Position numbers and translations under genes: made by a program. Positions 1 through 11,825 of a stretch of DNA of 64,000 nucleotides are shown in pieces. The stretch lies in contig NZ_CP054490.1 in NCBI RefSeq assembly GCF_013342985.1, positions 248,001-312,000 on the forward strand. Direction: 5' to 3'. The notes under the pieces were generated by a model, which was not told where the DNA came from, did not search any database, and was given only the letters and a program-made list of their open reading frames with translations. Numbering within the stretch: position 1 is the stretch's first letter; every line of letters begins with the position of its first letter. This DNA is from Candidatus Ruthia endofausta. Its GTDB lineage: Bacteria > Pseudomonadota > Gammaproteobacteria > PS1 > Pseudothioglobaceae.

Positions 1-161
1 TCAAACACTTTATCCCCCGATTTGATAAATTTATCTTTGTCAATCATTTCTATAAGTTTGTAAACGGCGCGAGAACGATAGCCTGCCTTTTGTGCCTTTT
101 TAACAAACCCATCGCTTAGATGTTCACTCATCCAACGCCCTGAACTGCCCTTTTTTGCCAT
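1..161 (-). CDS. rlmE: 23S rRNA 2'-O-methyltransferase RlmE (5' end only)
   Basis: The minus strand opens with an ATG at 159-161 and stays open to the window edge (53 codons). The N-terminus reads [14 protein letters not shown] followed by [17 protein letters not shown] and ends in GDKVF, just before the SAM-binding motif I expected next. The SGRW, KAQKxGxRSRAxxKL and GDxV signatures are those of RlmE/FtsJ, which methylates U2552 of 23S rRNA. It is divergent from typA with a 70-nt gap. The rest of the gene lies outside the window. Confidence 0.9.
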   Translation of the reverse strand, partial: MAKKGSSGRWMSEHLSDGFVKKAQKAGYRSRAVYKLIEMIDKDKFIKSGDKVF

Positions 162-231
162 ATCAATAATTCCTAATATTGGAGGGTATTTTACGGGATA
201 ATGATGTTTTTTTTGCATTGACCTATCCTGC

Positions 232-2049
232 ATGAACACTAAATTAAGAAACATTGCCATTATTGCCCACGTTGACCACGGTAAGACAACTTTGGTTGAT
301 AAATTGCTTGAACAATCGCAAACGTTTGATGAGCGCTTTGAATCAACTGATCGAATGATGGATTCAAATGATCTTGAGAAGGAGCGTGGCATTACTATTT
401 CTAGTAAAAATACTGCGATTAAATGGCATGATTATCATATCAATATTGTAGACACGCCAGGCCATGCTGATTTTGGTGGTGAAGTAGAGCGTGTACTGTC
501 TATGGTTGATAGTGTGCTTTTGCTTGTAGATGCACAAGAAGGCCCAATGCCACAAACACGCTTTGTAACGAAAAAAGCCTTTGACCAGGGCTTAAACCCA
601 ATTGTAGTGATTAATAAAATTGACAAAGATGCAGCACGCCCCGATTGGGTAATTGACCAAATGTTTGATTTATTTGACCAACTGGGTGCAACTGACGAGC
701 AATTAGATTTCCCAATTATTTACGCTTCAAGTATTAATGGCTATGCCTCATTAGAAGATGATGTACGTTCAGGTGATATGACACCCATGTTTGAAACCAT
801 TATAAAACACGTTAAAGCGCCGGAAGTTGATATTGATGCGCCTTTACAAATGCAAGTCACTGCACTTGATTATTCCTCATTTATTGGGGCAATTGCTATT
901 GGTCGCATTACACGTGGTACAATTAAGAAAAATATGCAAGTTGTGGTGATTGACACACAAGCCAATGAACGCAAAGCTAAAATTGCAAACCTTCAAAGTT
1001 TTCTTGGTTTAGAAAAGATTGATACAGACAGTGCACAAGCAGGTAATATTATTGCCATTACTGGCATCGAAGGTATTTCAATTTCAGATACAATTTGCGA
1101 TCCTGGGGTCATTGAGGCGTTGCCGCTTTTGCGTGTAGACGAGCCAACCGTTTCTATGGCATTTCGCGTGAATGACTCCCCATTTGCTGGGCAAGATGGT
1201 AAGTTTATCACCTCACGAAATATTCGTGACCGCTTAGATAAAGAACTCATTTACAATGTTGCACTTCGGGTTGAAAACACAACCGATCCATCTGAATTTA
1301 TTGTTTCAGGTCGTGGTGAATTACATCTGTCAATTTTAATTGAAACCATGCGCAGAGAGGGCTTTGAGTTGGCAGTAGGGCGTCCACAAGTCATCTTAAG
1401 AGAAATTGATGGTGTGATTTGCGAGCCATTTGAAGATTTAAGTGTTGATGTAGAGACTCAACATCAAGGCACTGTGATGGAAAAGTTAGGCGAACGTAAG
1501 GCTGAGCTAACTAAGATAATGCCAGATGGTAATGGCAGAGTAAAGCTGGGCTTTAATATTCCTGCACGTGGTTTGATTGGCTTTAGAACAGAATTTTTAA
1601 CAGTAACGACAGGCACAGGCCTGATGAATTCAACCTTTGATGCTTATAAACCTCAAAAACAAGGGAAAATTGGTCAGCGTTCTAATGGCTCTTTGATTTC
1701 AATGAACCAAGGGCAAGCAGTTGCTTATGCCATTTTTAACTTACAAAAAAGTGGTAAATTTTTTGTAAAGCACAACACCGATATTTACGAAGGCATGGTA
1801 GTTGGCATTCATACACGTGATAAAGATTTAGTGATTAATGTTATAAAGGGTAAGCAATTGACCAATGTACGTGCATCAGGTACTGACGAAGCTGTATCAC
1901 TAACACCTACCATTAAGCTTGATTTAGAACAAGCGTTAGAATTTATTGATGATAATGAATTGGTAGAAGTAACGCCCCATAATATCCGTATTCGCAAGCG
2001 TTTATTAACAGAGAATGAACGCAAAAGGGTGCGCGTAAAATCTAAATAA
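232..2049 (+). CDS. typA: Ribosome-associated translational GTPase TypA/BipA
   Basis: A 605-residue protein of full family length. The GTPase domain shows G1 AHVDHGKTT at residues 12-20, the RGITI switch region near 52, G3 DTPGHADF at 74 and G4 NKID at 128. These are followed by the EF-G-like domains and the BipA-specific C-terminus. TypA binds the 70S ribosome in the cytoplasm and supports subunit assembly and translation under stress. The ATG at 232 gives the conserved start [13 protein letters not shown]. It stands alone, divergent from rlmE. Confidence 0.97.
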   Translation: MNTKLRNIAIIAHVDHGKTTLVDKLLEQSQTFDERFESTDRMMDSNDLEKERGITISSKNTAIKWHDYHINIVDTPGHADFGGEVERVLSMVDSVLLLVDAQEGPMPQTRFVTKKAFDQGLNPIVVINKIDKDAARPDWVIDQMFDLFDQLGATDEQLDFPIIYASSINGYASLEDDVRSGDMTPMFETIIKHVKAPEVDIDAPLQMQVTALDYSSFIGAIAIGRITRGTIKKNMQVVVIDTQANERKAKIANLQSFLGLEKIDTDSAQAGNIIAITGIEGISISDTICDPGVIEALPLLRVDEPTVSMAFRVNDSPFAGQDGKFITSRNIRDRLDKELIYNVALRVENTTDPSEFIVSGRGELHLSILIETMRREGFELAVGRPQVILREIDGVICEPFEDLSVDVETQHQGTVMEKLGERKAELTKIMPDGNGRVKLGFNIPARGLIGFRTEFLTVTTGTGLMNSTFDAYKPQKQGKIGQRSNGSLISMNQGQAVAYAIFNLQKSGKFFVKHNTDIYEGMVVGIHTRDKDLVINVIKGKQLTNVRASGTDEAVSLTPTIKLDLEQALEFIDDNELVEVTPHNIRIRKRLLTENERKRVRVKSK

Positions 2050-2126
2050 AAGGTAGCTTTTGCTTGCTTGTTATCAACACCAGTGCTAATGGTATACTGC
2101 TGCTATGTTTTTTTGATTAAAGGTTT

Positions 2127-5100
2127 ATGGACAACATTCTTATTTTTTTTGTTAAGCAAAAAAAGCTAGCACTGGTCTTTACGGTTTCTATTATTGCCCT
2201 TGGTCTTTTGACATTAAGCGGTATTCAAAGAGATAAATTCCCAGCGGTAGATTTTGAAGAGATGAGTATTGTAACCACCTATCCTGGCGCCTCTCCTGAA
2301 GATGTCGAACAGAATGTTACCAACCCAATTGAAGACGAACTGAAAAGTATTTCAGGGATTGATAAATTTAGCTCAACCTCTAAAGAGGGAAAATCTAGCA
2401 TTATTGTTACACTTTCTCAAGACATTAGTGATATTGAATCGTTAAAGCAAAAAATTAGGAATGCAGTTAATCGTATTAAATCATTACCTAAAGAAGTGGA
2501 TGATTTACCTTGGGTAATTGATCAGAAAAATTCACTCAAAAGTATTTTAAAAATTAACATCAGTAGTGGTGACTTGTCTTATCAAGCATTGAGAGATGTT
2601 ACTGATGATATGGCTGATTCTTTAGCACTGGTTGAAGGTGTGTCGAAAGTTGTTAAAGAAGGTTTTCTTGACCGTGAAATTCAAATTAGGGTTAATCCTG
2701 ATAGCCTGTACCAACATAAGCTGTCCTTACCTCAAATAATTGAAGCGATTAAAAAGCGCAATAAACGCTACGCTGTTGGTAGTAATCATGATGATATTAA
2801 TGAAAAAACCATTGTTGTTTTGGCTAAGTTTGATGAGATTCAAGCTGTAGGTGATGTGATTATTAAATCAACATTTGATGGGCCTATTATTCGCCTAAAA
2901 GATGTTGCAACCATTGTTGATGGAAACAAGGAGGAGACTTCTATTACTCGCGTGAATGGCACTAAAGGTTTTATTCTGAGAATTCGTAAACAAGAGCATG
3001 CCGATGTAATTACCACGGTTGATTTGGTTAAAGAAAAAATGTTGAATTTAAGGGCTAAATATCCAACCAGTCTGCAAGTTTTTTATTCATCAGATGAGTC
3101 TAAACATGTTCGTAATCGGCTTAATATCGTAACTAATAATGGCTTAATTGGCTTATTTTTGGTATTGGTTATATTGGGTTTATTTTTATCATTTAAAACA
3201 GCTTTTTGGGTATCAATTAGCTTGCCAATATCTCTTTTGGGCACAGTGGCTTTATTAGGCGCAACAGGTGAAACCATTAATCTTGTTTCACTAGCTGCGA
3301 TGATTCTAGTGCTTGGCATTGTGGTGGATGATAGTATTGTGGTGGCAGAGAGTATAGATCATTACAAACAATTAGGAAAAGACAGACATCAATCTGCTGT
3401 GCGCGGATTTAAGCGTGTAATTTTACCTGTAATAACGACAATTTTGACCACAATCTTAGCTTTTTCTTCGATGTTTTTAATGGGTGGTACGATGGGTAAA
3501 TTTATCTACGTCATTCCTTTAGTGGTTATTTTTGCTTTAACTCTTTCTTTTTTAGAAGTTAGTTTAGCATTGCCAGCACACCTTGCCAGTAGTGATGAAA
3601 AAACCAAAGGCAAGACATGGTTTACATGTATTGAAGATTGGTTTGAAGGTTTTTTAACAAAAGTATTGAAATGGCGTTACGGTGTTGTTGTTATTTTTAG
3701 TCTTGTTCTGATAGGCACTTTATATTTTGCTAAAACTCAAATGAAGTATGTGCAATTTCCTGCAGTGGGAGCAGACAGTATTAGCGGAAGATTGCAAATG
3801 CCTATTGGCACCTCCTTAGAGCGTACAGAGTTTATTTCCAAACAAGTAGAGGAAATGATTATAGAAGTTGTGGGTGAGGATTTAGACTCATTAACCAATA
3901 ATGTTGGCCATTATTTTACTCATGTAGCTAAGTTTACTATTGAACTGGTACCATCTAGTACAAGAGTGCAAACACCTAAAGTCTTACTTGCCCAGTTAAA
4001 AGCACGCGTTAAGAACATAAAAACTGCACAAAAATTAAAGTTTTCAATAGGTAGGCCAGGTCCAACACAAGGCGAAGATGTAGAGATTAATTTGGTAGGT
4101 AGTGACAATATTCAGCGTCAGAATGCTGCTGATACTTTAGAAAAAATATTATTAAGTATTGATGGTATAGACAACATTGAGCGAGATGATGAAGCAGGTA
4201 AAACACGTATTGAGGTGGTGATTGATTTTGAAAAAATGGCCAGATTCGATGTTGATTTTTTAGTGGTTAATGATTATTTAAAGGCAGCTTTTACAGGCAT
4301 TAATGTCACTAACGTGCGCTATGGTGATGATGACGTTGATTTTAGAATTTATCTGGGTAGTGATAAACAGTCAGAGGATTTTTTAGCATTACTAAAAGTT
4401 AATAATCGCCAAGGTCGTCCCATACCGCTTAAACAATTTGTTTCGTTGCAAAAAATTAAGGGGGAGCCAAATTTTAATCATTTTAATGGGCAGCGCTCAG
4501 CCGTACTTAGCGGTAGTGTTGATGATGAGATAACAACTTCTGGTGTAGTTATTAGTCAAGCACTCAAGCGTCTAGATTTAGCTAACAATTATCCTACAAT
4601 TAGAGTGACTAGTGAGGGTGGCGATAAAGATACAAAAAAATCAATGGATAGCTTTAAAAAGGCATTTTTCATGGCAATTCTTGCCATATTTTTATTACTA
4701 ACCTTGTTATTTAATTCTTATTCACAGCCAATACTGGTCCTAATTGCTGTGCCTTTTTCTATTATTGGTGTTATTTGGGCCTTTTTTCTTCATGGGGAGA
4801 CGCTTAGCTTTTTTGCAATATTAGGTACACTGGCATTAGTGGGGGTTATTGTGAACGATTCTTTAGTGATGGTGGCCCATTTGAATTATTTAAAGGCAAA
4901 GTTTGCATCTACCATGAGTGTTTACGAGTGGATTGCTCAAGGTGCAAAAGACCGATTGCGCGCTGTTGTGTTAACAACATTAACAACTTTAGCAGGGGTA
5001 ATGCCACTTGCTTATGGCATTGGTGGCACTGACTTTATTTTACAACCTATGGCGCTTTCACTTGGCTATGGCTTGTTGTTTGGCACATTAATGACACTTA

Positions 5101-5162
5101 TTCTATTGCCTTGTTTGTATTTAATTAACCATAAGTTTATCAGCTGGGTAAAAAAACTTTAG
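2127..5162 (+). CDS. RND-family efflux transporter (AcrB/HAE1-like inner-membrane pump)
   Basis: The 1011-residue product has the RND layout: an N-terminal helix, the periplasmic porter loop opening with TTYPGASPEDVEQNVT, a block of helices carrying the proton-relay pair in GIVVDDSIVVAES near residue 400, a second porter loop, and a second block with VGVIVNDSLVMVAHL. It should export substrates by proton antiport across the inner membrane. No membrane-fusion protein or outer-membrane factor gene adjoins it here, so partners must be elsewhere or absent. Substrate cannot be read from sequence. Codon use matches the neighbours and no disruption is seen. Confidence 0.9.
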   Translation: MDNILIFFVKQKKLALVFTVSIIALGLLTLSGIQRDKFPAVDFEEMSIVTTYPGASPEDVEQNVTNPIEDELKSISGIDKFSSTSKEGKSSIIVTLSQDISDIESLKQKIRNAVNRIKSLPKEVDDLPWVIDQKNSLKSILKINISSGDLSYQALRDVTDDMADSLALVEGVSKVVKEGFLDREIQIRVNPDSLYQHKLSLPQIIEAIKKRNKRYAVGSNHDDINEKTIVVLAKFDEIQAVGDVIIKSTFDGPIIRLKDVATIVDGNKEETSITRVNGTKGFILRIRKQEHADVITTVDLVKEKMLNLRAKYPTSLQVFYSSDESKHVRNRLNIVTNNGLIGLFLVLVILGLFLSFKTAFWVSISLPISLLGTVALLGATGETINLVSLAAMILVLGIVVDDSIVVAESIDHYKQLGKDRHQSAVRGFKRVILPVITTILTTILAFSSMFLMGGTMGKFIYVIPLVVIFALTLSFLEVSLALPAHLASSDEKTKGKTWFTCIEDWFEGFLTKVLKWRYGVVVIFSLVLIGTLYFAKTQMKYVQFPAVGADSISGRLQMPIGTSLERTEFISKQVEEMIIEVVGEDLDSLTNNVGHYFTHVAKFTIELVPSSTRVQTPKVLLAQLKARVKNIKTAQKLKFSIGRPGPTQGEDVEINLVGSDNIQRQNAADTLEKILLSIDGIDNIERDDEAGKTRIEVVIDFEKMARFDVDFLVVNDYLKAAFTGINVTNVRYGDDDVDFRIYLGSDKQSEDFLALLKVNNRQGRPIPLKQFVSLQKIKGEPNFNHFNGQRSAVLSGSVDDEITTSGVVISQALKRLDLANNYPTIRVTSEGGDKDTKKSMDSFKKAFFMAILAIFLLLTLLFNSYSQPILVLIAVPFSIIGVIWAFFLHGETLSFFAILGTLALVGVIVNDSLVMVAHLNYLKAKFASTMSVYEWIAQGAKDRLRAVVLTTLTTLAGVMPLAYGIGGTDFILQPMALSLGYGLLFGTLMTLILLPCLYLINHKFISWVKKL

Positions 5163-5529
5163 GGCAAACTGTTAAAATTTAGTCAATAAGTTTTGTTCTC
5201 AAGTAGTATTTTATTTGCTTAATCAGCGCTTTGTGTATGCTACTGCCTTTTTAAATCGTTTATGAAAATAATGCCAGGGAGAGGAGGGCTCTTGGTAGAG
5301 ATGGATGCAATTTCATCAAATACTGCACACCACTTTAAGCAAACTACGAACCATTAACGTATTCCATGACAGTAATATCTTGTTATCCATAAGAGGCGGC
5401 ACTCTTTTGTTTCTAATATTGAATAACATATTTATGCTTAAGATATCAATGGGTTTTTAGTGTAGAAGTTATTTGCTAGTATAAAACAGAACTTGATATA
5501 AAAAGTAGGGTTGATTTAATTTTTATCAA
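5163..5529. other. Non-coding remnant sequence
   Basis: No open frame of useful length and no recognisable protein match in this stretch between the RND gene and the first readable part of the M4 protease remnant. It probably holds the eroded promoter and signal-peptide region of that dead gene. Confidence 0.4.
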
Positions 5530-6928
5530 ATCTAACACAGACGATTTTGGCAATCAGAATTTTCGATTTAGCTTGGCTTATCAAGGACTGAAATTATTAT
5601 TCAAACAATTAAATATTAAATGTATAAAATGGGGTTATTAGTTGTTATTTTTCTTATATTGTCCTCTGGTAATAGTAGTAGTGAAAGAAGTAATTGATGA
5701 GATTAGTACAGGAAAAACGCTCGTTGATATGAGTATAGCAACACAATATATGTAAGATACGATTGATAGTGATAAAAATAATATTATTGGATTTAATCAA
5801 TTGTCTACAGACGAACCCTAGAATTCTACTTTATCTACTGTTGGTACAGAGTTTTTTGAAATTGAAATGCAGAGAAGTAGCTGTTTTGAAGTGTCTTGTT
5901 GTCAGCTGTCCCTGAGTGGAAAGGGTAGCATACAAAAAGTTGTTGAAGATGATGGAAACTTTGCAAGATTCATTACACAAAGTAATGATAGTGGTAATAT
6001 TACATTGACAGTCAAACTGTTAGGAGAGCGGTATTATTATCTTGACCTTCACATTATTAGTTCATGAATGTTAGATGCTTCTAAAACAAACTCAAATATA
6101 CAAACCTTAAAATCTATTGGACTAGGGAAGCATAAATTTACTAGACATAGTGCCGAGTTGGCCGAAGATTTAGACCAATCAGGGGTTGATGCACATACAA
6201 ATTCTATTGTGGTTTAATACTTTAGGGTTGAACTAGTTATAACAATCAAGGTGCTTCTATGGTGGCTGTTACTGACTACCTGTTTCTTCATCTTGAGACT
6301 GACCCTAACCCAGGTTTCTCAGTTTAATACTTCTTACTCTGACAATAGTATTTATTACACACCTGCTATACCTACTAAAGGATATGATAAAAGCCTATCT
6401 TCAATTGTTAATGTTGCTGCTCATGAGTGGGGACATGTCATTACTAGCAGGAACTCTAATTTAATATATTCGCGTGAATCAGGTGCGTTAAATGCTGGGT
6501 GTTGCTATAGAAAATGCTCTACGAAAACAAATAATTGGCTCATTGGTTTCGCAGATAAGTCTTATCGATCAATGAAGAATCCGGAAAGTAAGTATCGTAT
6601 ATATCAAGATTATTATGATTATAAAATAATCAAAGATGGCGCTGTTTATTAGCCAATGGCAGAGGAAAGGGTTCATTATCCAAATACTTACAAAAGCGAT
6701 AATTGGTTTTTAACAGATATGACTAATTGCGCCACACCAAAACTGATTATAATGATTTTTGTGGCGTTCATGAATGACGTTAATGTTACTGGTATCACCA
6801 ATGTAATTAGAATTGTTCTAGATGCTAATAAAAACCACTGGCTACGAAATAGTACTTTCCAGACACTACACTGCCAAGCCGCTTCTGGTTATGGTGATAC
6901 TGAAGATGAGATTGATATGCAAGAATAG
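5530..6928 (+). pseudogene. Decayed M4 (thermolysin/vibriolysin-type) zinc metalloprotease
   Basis: Pieces of an M4 protease lie in order in shifting frames. An FTP-like propeptide piece (DDFGNQNFRFSLAYQGLK, ~5540) comes first, then VDAHTNSIVV (6185-6214) matching the family VDAHYYxGVVYD motif but ended by TAA at 6215. YNNQGASMVAVTDY follows at 6238 in another frame, then the zinc motif HEWGH inside AAHEWGHVITSRNSNLIYS (~6420), SGALN, and after another stop GVHE (near 6771) and a C-terminal STFQTLHCQAASGYGD segment. The intact relative would be a secreted endopeptidase. Several stops and frameshifts rule out function. The order of motifs makes the family call firm; the far N-terminus is uncertain. 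Confidence 0.8.
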
Positions 6929-6975
6929 AATTAGCTTAGGAGGCCGGTTGGTGTGACTGATAACAATCAATAAAA

Positions 6976-7554
6976 TTATTTATTTTTAAGTGCTAGGCGG
7001 ATAATGTCTTCAGTGGAGAGTGTTTTGTCATTGATAATAGCCAACATCCTTTTAGATTCTTTGGACTTAAACCCAAGTGCTTGTAAAGCGGCCGATGCTT
7101 GCTTAATATTGGGATTTGTATTAATGTTTCGATGATTTTGACTACTTAATTCTAATTTTTCTAAACGGTCTTTAAGTTCTACAATGAGTTTTTGTGCTGT
7201 TTTTTTACCAATGCCCGGGGCTTTGGCCAGTAAAACATCATCTTCATTAGCAACAGCATTCATTAGTGAGACAATATCAAGGTGAGACAAAATAGCCAGT
7301 GCTACTTTAGGACCAATACCATTTACTCTAGTCAGTTCTCTAAATAAGTTTTTTTCATCTTTAGAGATAAAGCCGTACAGGGTATGCGCATCTTCTTTAA
7401 TTGATAAGTGGATGTATAACGAGAGTTGCTTCTCCTCACCCATTGCATAAAAACTTGACATTGGACATAGAATTTCATAGCCAATGTCGCCCACTTCAAG
7501 CAAGATTTCAGGTGGATTTTTTTCTAAAATGATGCCTGTGAGTTTACCAATCAT
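6976..7554 (-). CDS. ruvA: Holliday junction branch-migration protein RuvA
   Basis: A 192-residue protein beginning [12 protein letters not shown], close to the usual ~200. It has the N-terminal OB fold, two helix-hairpin-helix motifs ([19 protein letters not shown] and [20 protein letters not shown], residues ~70-125) and the C-terminal domain III that contacts RuvB. RuvA tetramers bind four-way junctions. I chose the ATG at 7552-7554, which overlaps the leuD stop as ATGA, over an upstream TTG at 7560. It is the last gene of leuC-leuD-ruvA; ruvB and ruvC are not in the window. Confidence 0.95.
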   Translation of the reverse strand: MIGKLTGIILEKNPPEILLEVGDIGYEILCPMSSFYAMGEEKQLSLYIHLSIKEDAHTLYGFISKDEKNLFRELTRVNGIGPKVALAILSHLDIVSLMNAVANEDDVLLAKAPGIGKKTAQKLIVELKDRLEKLELSSQNHRNINTNPNIKQASAALQALGFKSKESKRMLAIINDKTLSTEDIIRLALKNK

Positions 7555-8165
7555 AACCAATTGTATTTATTAAAATAGTCTTTCTCAAAAGCTTTAATAT
7601 CATCCGTATACTGCAAGGTTAAGCTAATATCATCAAGACCATTGATTAAACGTCTTTTTCGTTCTACGTCTATTTCAAAGAGATAAGTTTTACTATTCGC
7701 ATAGATACTTTGAGCATCAAGATTAATTGTAATTTCATCGCTTGAAGTAAATAATTCATCCATAACGCTACTATCTTGTATAATAGGTAAAATACCATTT
7801 TTAAAACAATTGTTATAAAAAATATCTGCAAAACTAGGGGTAATAATTGCTTTAAAACCATAATCTTCTAATGCCCAAGGTGCATGTTCACGGCTTGAAC
7901 CACAGCCAAAATTCTCCTGTGCCAGTAGTATTTTTGCGCCTTGGTATTTTGCCTGATTCAATATAAAATCCATATTAAGCGGACGTTTAGAATTGTCCAT
8001 GCCAACTTCACCATGGTCTAGGTAACGCCACTCATCAAATAAATTAATACCAAAGCCAGAGCGTTTAATAGATTTTAAAAACTGTTTGGGGATAATTGCA
8101 TCAGTATCAACATTAGCACGTTTAAGTGGTACGGCTATTGAAGTAAATGTGCTAAATTTTTGCAT
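7551..8165 (-). CDS. leuD: 3-isopropylmalate dehydratase small subunit
   Basis: 204 residues, usual length. It contains the swivelling-domain signature [20 protein letters not shown] near residue 85 and the N-terminal [20 protein letters not shown]. With LeuC it isomerises 2-isopropylmalate to 3-isopropylmalate in leucine synthesis. Its ATG overlaps the leuC stop by one base (TAATG) and its TGA overlaps ruvA, so the three are almost certainly co-transcribed and translationally coupled. Confidence 0.97.
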   Translation of the reverse strand: MQKFSTFTSIAVPLKRANVDTDAIIPKQFLKSIKRSGFGINLFDEWRYLDHGEVGMDNSKRPLNMDFILNQAKYQGAKILLAQENFGCGSSREHAPWALEDYGFKAIITPSFADIFYNNCFKNGILPIIQDSSVMDELFTSSDEITINLDAQSIYANSKTYLFEIDVERKRRLINGLDDISLTLQYTDDIKAFEKDYFNKYNWL

Positions 8166-9565
8166 TATTCGATCTCTGAGAAATGGCCAGCAATGGCACT
8201 TGCAGCTGCAATAGCAGGGCTGACTAAGTGAGTAAACGAACCCTGACCTTGACGACCTTCAAAGTTACGATTTGAGGTGCTTGCGCATCTCTCTCCTACT
8301 TCTAGTTTGTCAGCATTCATAGCCAGACACATTGAGCAGCCCGCTTCACGCCACTCAAAACCTGCATTGATAAAAATTTTATCCAGCCCTTCTTCTTCGG
8401 CTTGTTTTCTAATCAATCCTGAGCCAGGTACGACTAAGGCAAGTTTGATATTGCTGGCCATTTTTTTATCTTCTAAAACACTGGCTGCAATACGCAAGTC
8501 TTCAATTCGTGAGTTGGTACATGAGCCAATAAAGATTTTGTCGATTTTAATGTCTGATATTTTTGTATCAGAAGTGAGTTGAATGTAATTAAGTGCATTT
8601 TCCCAACTAACTTTCTCAGTTTGATTTTTGGCATTAGCAGGGTTGGGCACATATCCATCAATTGCCACCACCATTTCTGGAGACGTACCCCAAGTAACTT
8701 GAGACTTAATGTCTTGTGCATCAAAATGTACGATTTTATCAAAGTGTGCGCCTTTATCAGAATGTAGTGTGCGCCAATATTCTATTGCTTTGTTCCATTT
8801 AACACCTGAAGGTGCCAGTGGGCGGCCTTTGACATAGTCAATGGTTTTATCATCAACAGCAACCATGCCTACACGTGCACCTGCTTCAATTGCCATATTG
8901 CATAAGGTCATACGACCTTCAATGGATAAATTTTGAATGGTGTAGCCACTAAATTCAATCGCATAGCCTGTGCCACCTGCAGTGCCGATTTGACCAATAA
9001 CGTAAAGCGCAATGTCTTTTGCACTGACGTGTTTGTTAAGTTTGCCATTAACTTCAATGTTAAAATTTTTAGATTTAGATTGCCACAAACAACCTGTGGC
9101 TAAAACGTGTTCAACCTCGCTGGTACCAATACCAAATGCTAGCATACCTAGTGCGCCGTGGGTTGAGGTGTGTGAATCGCCGCAGACAATGCTCATGCCT
9201 GGCAGAGTAGCTCCTTGTTCAGGAGCAATGACATGCACAATGCCTTGGCGAATGTCATTCATAGATATTTCATCAATACCAAAAGTTTCGCAGTTTTTGT
9301 CTAAGGTTTCAATTTGTAACTTTGAAATAGCATCGCTAATACCGCTAACACCTGATGAACGATTGGTTGTAGGTACGTTATGATCAGGTACTGCTAAGTT
9401 GGCACTTGTGCGCCAAGGTTTTCTACCTGCTATTGCCAAGCCTTCAAATGCTTGAGGCGAGGTTACTTCGTGAATAAGCTGCCTGTCAATATAAATAAGC
9501 ATCATTGAGCCGTTTTCACGTATAACATGTGCATCCATTAGTTTGTCATAGAGTGTTTGAGCCAT
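8165..9565 (-). CDS. leuC: 3-isopropylmalate dehydratase large subunit (4Fe-4S)
   Basis: 466 residues from [14 protein letters not shown], which matches the family start; a further in-frame extension to 9598 has no family support. Aconitase-type motifs include [27 protein letters not shown] and GCSMCLAMN, whose three cysteines ligate the 4Fe-4S cluster, and the NRNFEGRQG loop. It forms isopropylmalate isomerase with LeuD. First gene of the minus-strand leuCD-ruvA unit, divergent from the amidotransferase at 9620. Confidence 0.97.
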   Translation of the reverse strand: MAQTLYDKLMDAHVIRENGSMMLIYIDRQLIHEVTSPQAFEGLAIAGRKPWRTSANLAVPDHNVPTTNRSSGVSGISDAISKLQIETLDKNCETFGIDEISMNDIRQGIVHVIAPEQGATLPGMSIVCGDSHTSTHGALGMLAFGIGTSEVEHVLATGCLWQSKSKNFNIEVNGKLNKHVSAKDIALYVIGQIGTAGGTGYAIEFSGYTIQNLSIEGRMTLCNMAIEAGARVGMVAVDDKTIDYVKGRPLAPSGVKWNKAIEYWRTLHSDKGAHFDKIVHFDAQDIKSQVTWGTSPEMVVAIDGYVPNPANAKNQTEKVSWENALNYIQLTSDTKISDIKIDKIFIGSCTNSRIEDLRIAASVLEDKKMASNIKLALVVPGSGLIRKQAEEEGLDKIFINAGFEWREAGCSMCLAMNADKLEVGERCASTSNRNFEGRQGQGSFTHLVSPAIAAASAIAGHFSEIE

Positions 9566-9619
9566 TATTGATACGTAATACTTGATAAAATAACTCATTT
9601 TACATTTTTATTAAACTTT

Positions 9620-11392
9620 ATGTGTGGACTCTGTGGGCAGTTAAGATTTGATACTCAAGTGGTGAGTGATGATGGACTCAAGAGAATGATGCAAAAAATT
9701 GCGCGTCGTGGTCCTGATTCTAGTGGCCTCTGGGTTGATAATAGTATTGGTTTTGGGCATCAAAGACTTGCTATTATTGATTTGTCTAATCATGCTCACC
9801 AACCAATGATTGATAAAAATCTTGGTCTGGTTTTGGTTTTCAATGGCACGATTTATAATTATCAAGCTTTGCGCCAAGATTTAATCCAGCAAGGTTATCA
9901 ATTTTTCTCGCATTCTGACACTGAGGTTATTATCAAAGCTTATCATCATTGGGGTGAGGATTGTGTCATGCATTTAGATGGTATGTTTGCTTTTTGTATC
10001 TGGAATAAAGCTCAAAATCAATTGTTTGTTGCTCGCGACCGAATGGGGATTAAGCCACTTTATTTTAATCTAACAGACAAAGCATTTAGTTTTGCTTCTA
10101 ATATGCAGGCGCTGGTAACGCAAGGCATAGATAAAAGCATTAATCCTATCGCTCTGCAGCAACAACTTTCATTGCATGGTGTTGTACCAGCACCTAATAC
10201 GATTATTAATGGTGTGAATAAAATCAAACCAGCAACCACATTAACCATTAGTGCTAAGGGCAAAGTTGTTGAAAAAACTTATTGGCAGCCAAAGGCCGTG
10301 CGCCCAAAAAAGGCATTGACGGATGAGCAATTTATTCAGTGCACGTATGAACTCTTAACAAAGAGTATTTTAAAACGAATGAATGCTGCAGATGTGCCAA
10401 TTGGTGTGTTGCTTTCTGGTGGGCTAGATTCATCACTTTTAGTCGCATTACTTAGAGAAGCGGAGCATAAAGATATACGTACATTTTCAATTGGTTTTGA
10501 AGATATTGATGATGAAGTTGGGTCTGAATTTGAATATTCTGATCAAATTGTTGCCCAGTTTAAAACCCAGCATGAAAAATATGTCATTAGTAATTCACAA
10601 GTACTACCACGCCTTGGCGAAGCAGTTGCAAACATGAGTGAGCCAATGGTGGCTCAAGATGCAGTAGCATTTTATTTATTATCTGAACAAGTATCTAAAC
10701 ATATTAAAGTGGTGCTTTCTGGTCAAGGTGCAGATGAGGCTTTTGCAGGTTATTTTTGGTATGAGCGTATGCAAGCGCAGACAGGTTCCGAGATTGAACG
10801 TTTTACTAAACATTATGTAGACAGATCGTATAAAGAGTATTTGCAAACGGTTAATCAGCAATATCACAGCGGTAATCATACCGAAACTTGGCTTCATCAC
10901 GAATTTACTAAGGCAAGTGCAGATACGTTTATGGATAAAGTATTTCGCACTGATATTACTCGTTTAGTGGTAGACGACCCTGTGAAAAGAGTGGACAACA
11001 TGACCATGGCTTGGGGCTTAGAAGCGCGTGTACCATTTATGGATTATAAGTTGGTAGAGCATGCTTTGAGCATGCCGCCAAGCTTAAAAATGCTCAATAA
11101 AGGAAAACACCCCCTTAAACAAATTGCCAGAGGTTTGTTGCCCGATAGTGTGATTGACCGTCAAAAAAGCTATTTTCCAATGCCAGCACTTAAATACATA
11201 CGTGGTGAATTTTTAGACTTTATGTCAGACGTACTAACTTCAAGTAAATGTGTCAATCGTGGTGTGTTTAATCAGGTATTTATTGATAAAGTAATTAACA
11301 AGCCGCGAAACTATATGACTGCACTCAATGGTTCGCGTTTATGGCATTTGGTATTATTGGAATATTGGCTACAAATAAATATTGATGAATAA
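9620..11392 (+). CDS. Class II glutamine amidotransferase of the asparagine synthase family (NAGGN-amidotransferase-like)
   Basis: 590 residues starting [10 protein letters not shown], so Cys2 becomes the N-terminal nucleophile of the glutaminase domain. The synthase domain carries the PP-loop SGGLDSS at 266-272 and [12 protein letters not shown]. Length and details such as [23 protein letters not shown] resemble the subfamily annotated as N-acetylglutaminylglutamine amidotransferase, which amidates a dipeptide osmoprotectant, more than E. coli AsnB. Its usual partner, the NAGGN synthetase (GNAT/ATP-grasp), is not in the window. It may instead serve as the cell's asparagine synthetase. The reaction class is secure; the acceptor is inferred. 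Confidence 0.8.
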   Translation: MCGLCGQLRFDTQVVSDDGLKRMMQKIARRGPDSSGLWVDNSIGFGHQRLAIIDLSNHAHQPMIDKNLGLVLVFNGTIYNYQALRQDLIQQGYQFFSHSDTEVIIKAYHHWGEDCVMHLDGMFAFCIWNKAQNQLFVARDRMGIKPLYFNLTDKAFSFASNMQALVTQGIDKSINPIALQQQLSLHGVVPAPNTIINGVNKIKPATTLTISAKGKVVEKTYWQPKAVRPKKALTDEQFIQCTYELLTKSILKRMNAADVPIGVLLSGGLDSSLLVALLREAEHKDIRTFSIGFEDIDDEVGSEFEYSDQIVAQFKTQHEKYVISNSQVLPRLGEAVANMSEPMVAQDAVAFYLLSEQVSKHIKVVLSGQGADEAFAGYFWYERMQAQTGSEIERFTKHYVDRSYKEYLQTVNQQYHSGNHTETWLHHEFTKASADTFMDKVFRTDITRLVVDDPVKRVDNMTMAWGLEARVPFMDYKLVEHALSMPPSLKMLNKGKHPLKQIARGLLPDSVIDRQKSYFPMPALKYIRGEFLDFMSDVLTSSKCVNRGVFNQVFIDKVINKPRNYMTALNGSRLWHLVLLEYWLQINIDE

Positions 11393-11825
11393 AATAATCA
11401 TTTATACAGATGGTGGCTGTCGTGGTAACCCTGGTATTGGCGGTTGGGGTGTATGGCTTAGATATGGCGAGCATGATAAAAAACTTCAAGGCGCAGAACG
11501 TGATACCACCAATAATCGAATGGAACTTATTGCTGCTATTAAAGCATTAGAAGCAATTAAATCTAGCAACATTGCGATTGATTTATTTACCGATTCTAAA
11601 TATGTGATGACAGGTATTAGTGAGTGGATTAAAAACTGGAAGGCTAGAAGTTGGAAAACTGCCAATAAAAAACCAGTTAAAAATATAGACTTATGGCAGC
11701 GCTTAGATGTGCTTAACAATCAGCACAATGTTGTTTGGCATTGGGTCAAGGGTCATAGTGGCGACAAAGGCAATGACATGGCGGATGCACTGGCAAATTT
11801 AGCCATGGATAAAATTAGTAATTGA
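11385..11825 (+). CDS. rnhA: Ribonuclease HI
   Basis: 146 residues. Catalytic acidic residues appear in [21 protein letters not shown] and FTDSKYV, with the late [18 protein letters not shown] motif. It cuts RNA in RNA-DNA hybrids, removing primers and R-loops. The ATG at 11385 overlaps the end of the upstream amidotransferase by 8 nt; a TTG three bases earlier is less likely. Translational coupling with the upstream gene is probable although the functions are unrelated. Confidence 0.95.
   Translation: MNKIIIYTDGGCRGNPGIGGWGVWLRYGEHDKKLQGAERDTTNNRMELIAAIKALEAIKSSNIAIDLFTDSKYVMTGISEWIKNWKARSWKTANKKPVKNIDLWQRLDVLNNQHNVVWHWVKGHSGDKGNDMADALANLAMDKISN

Noticed and set aside
5867-6067. Independent 66-codon gene
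   Set aside because: It lies inside the ordered M4 protease remnant and has no homology or ribosome site of its own.
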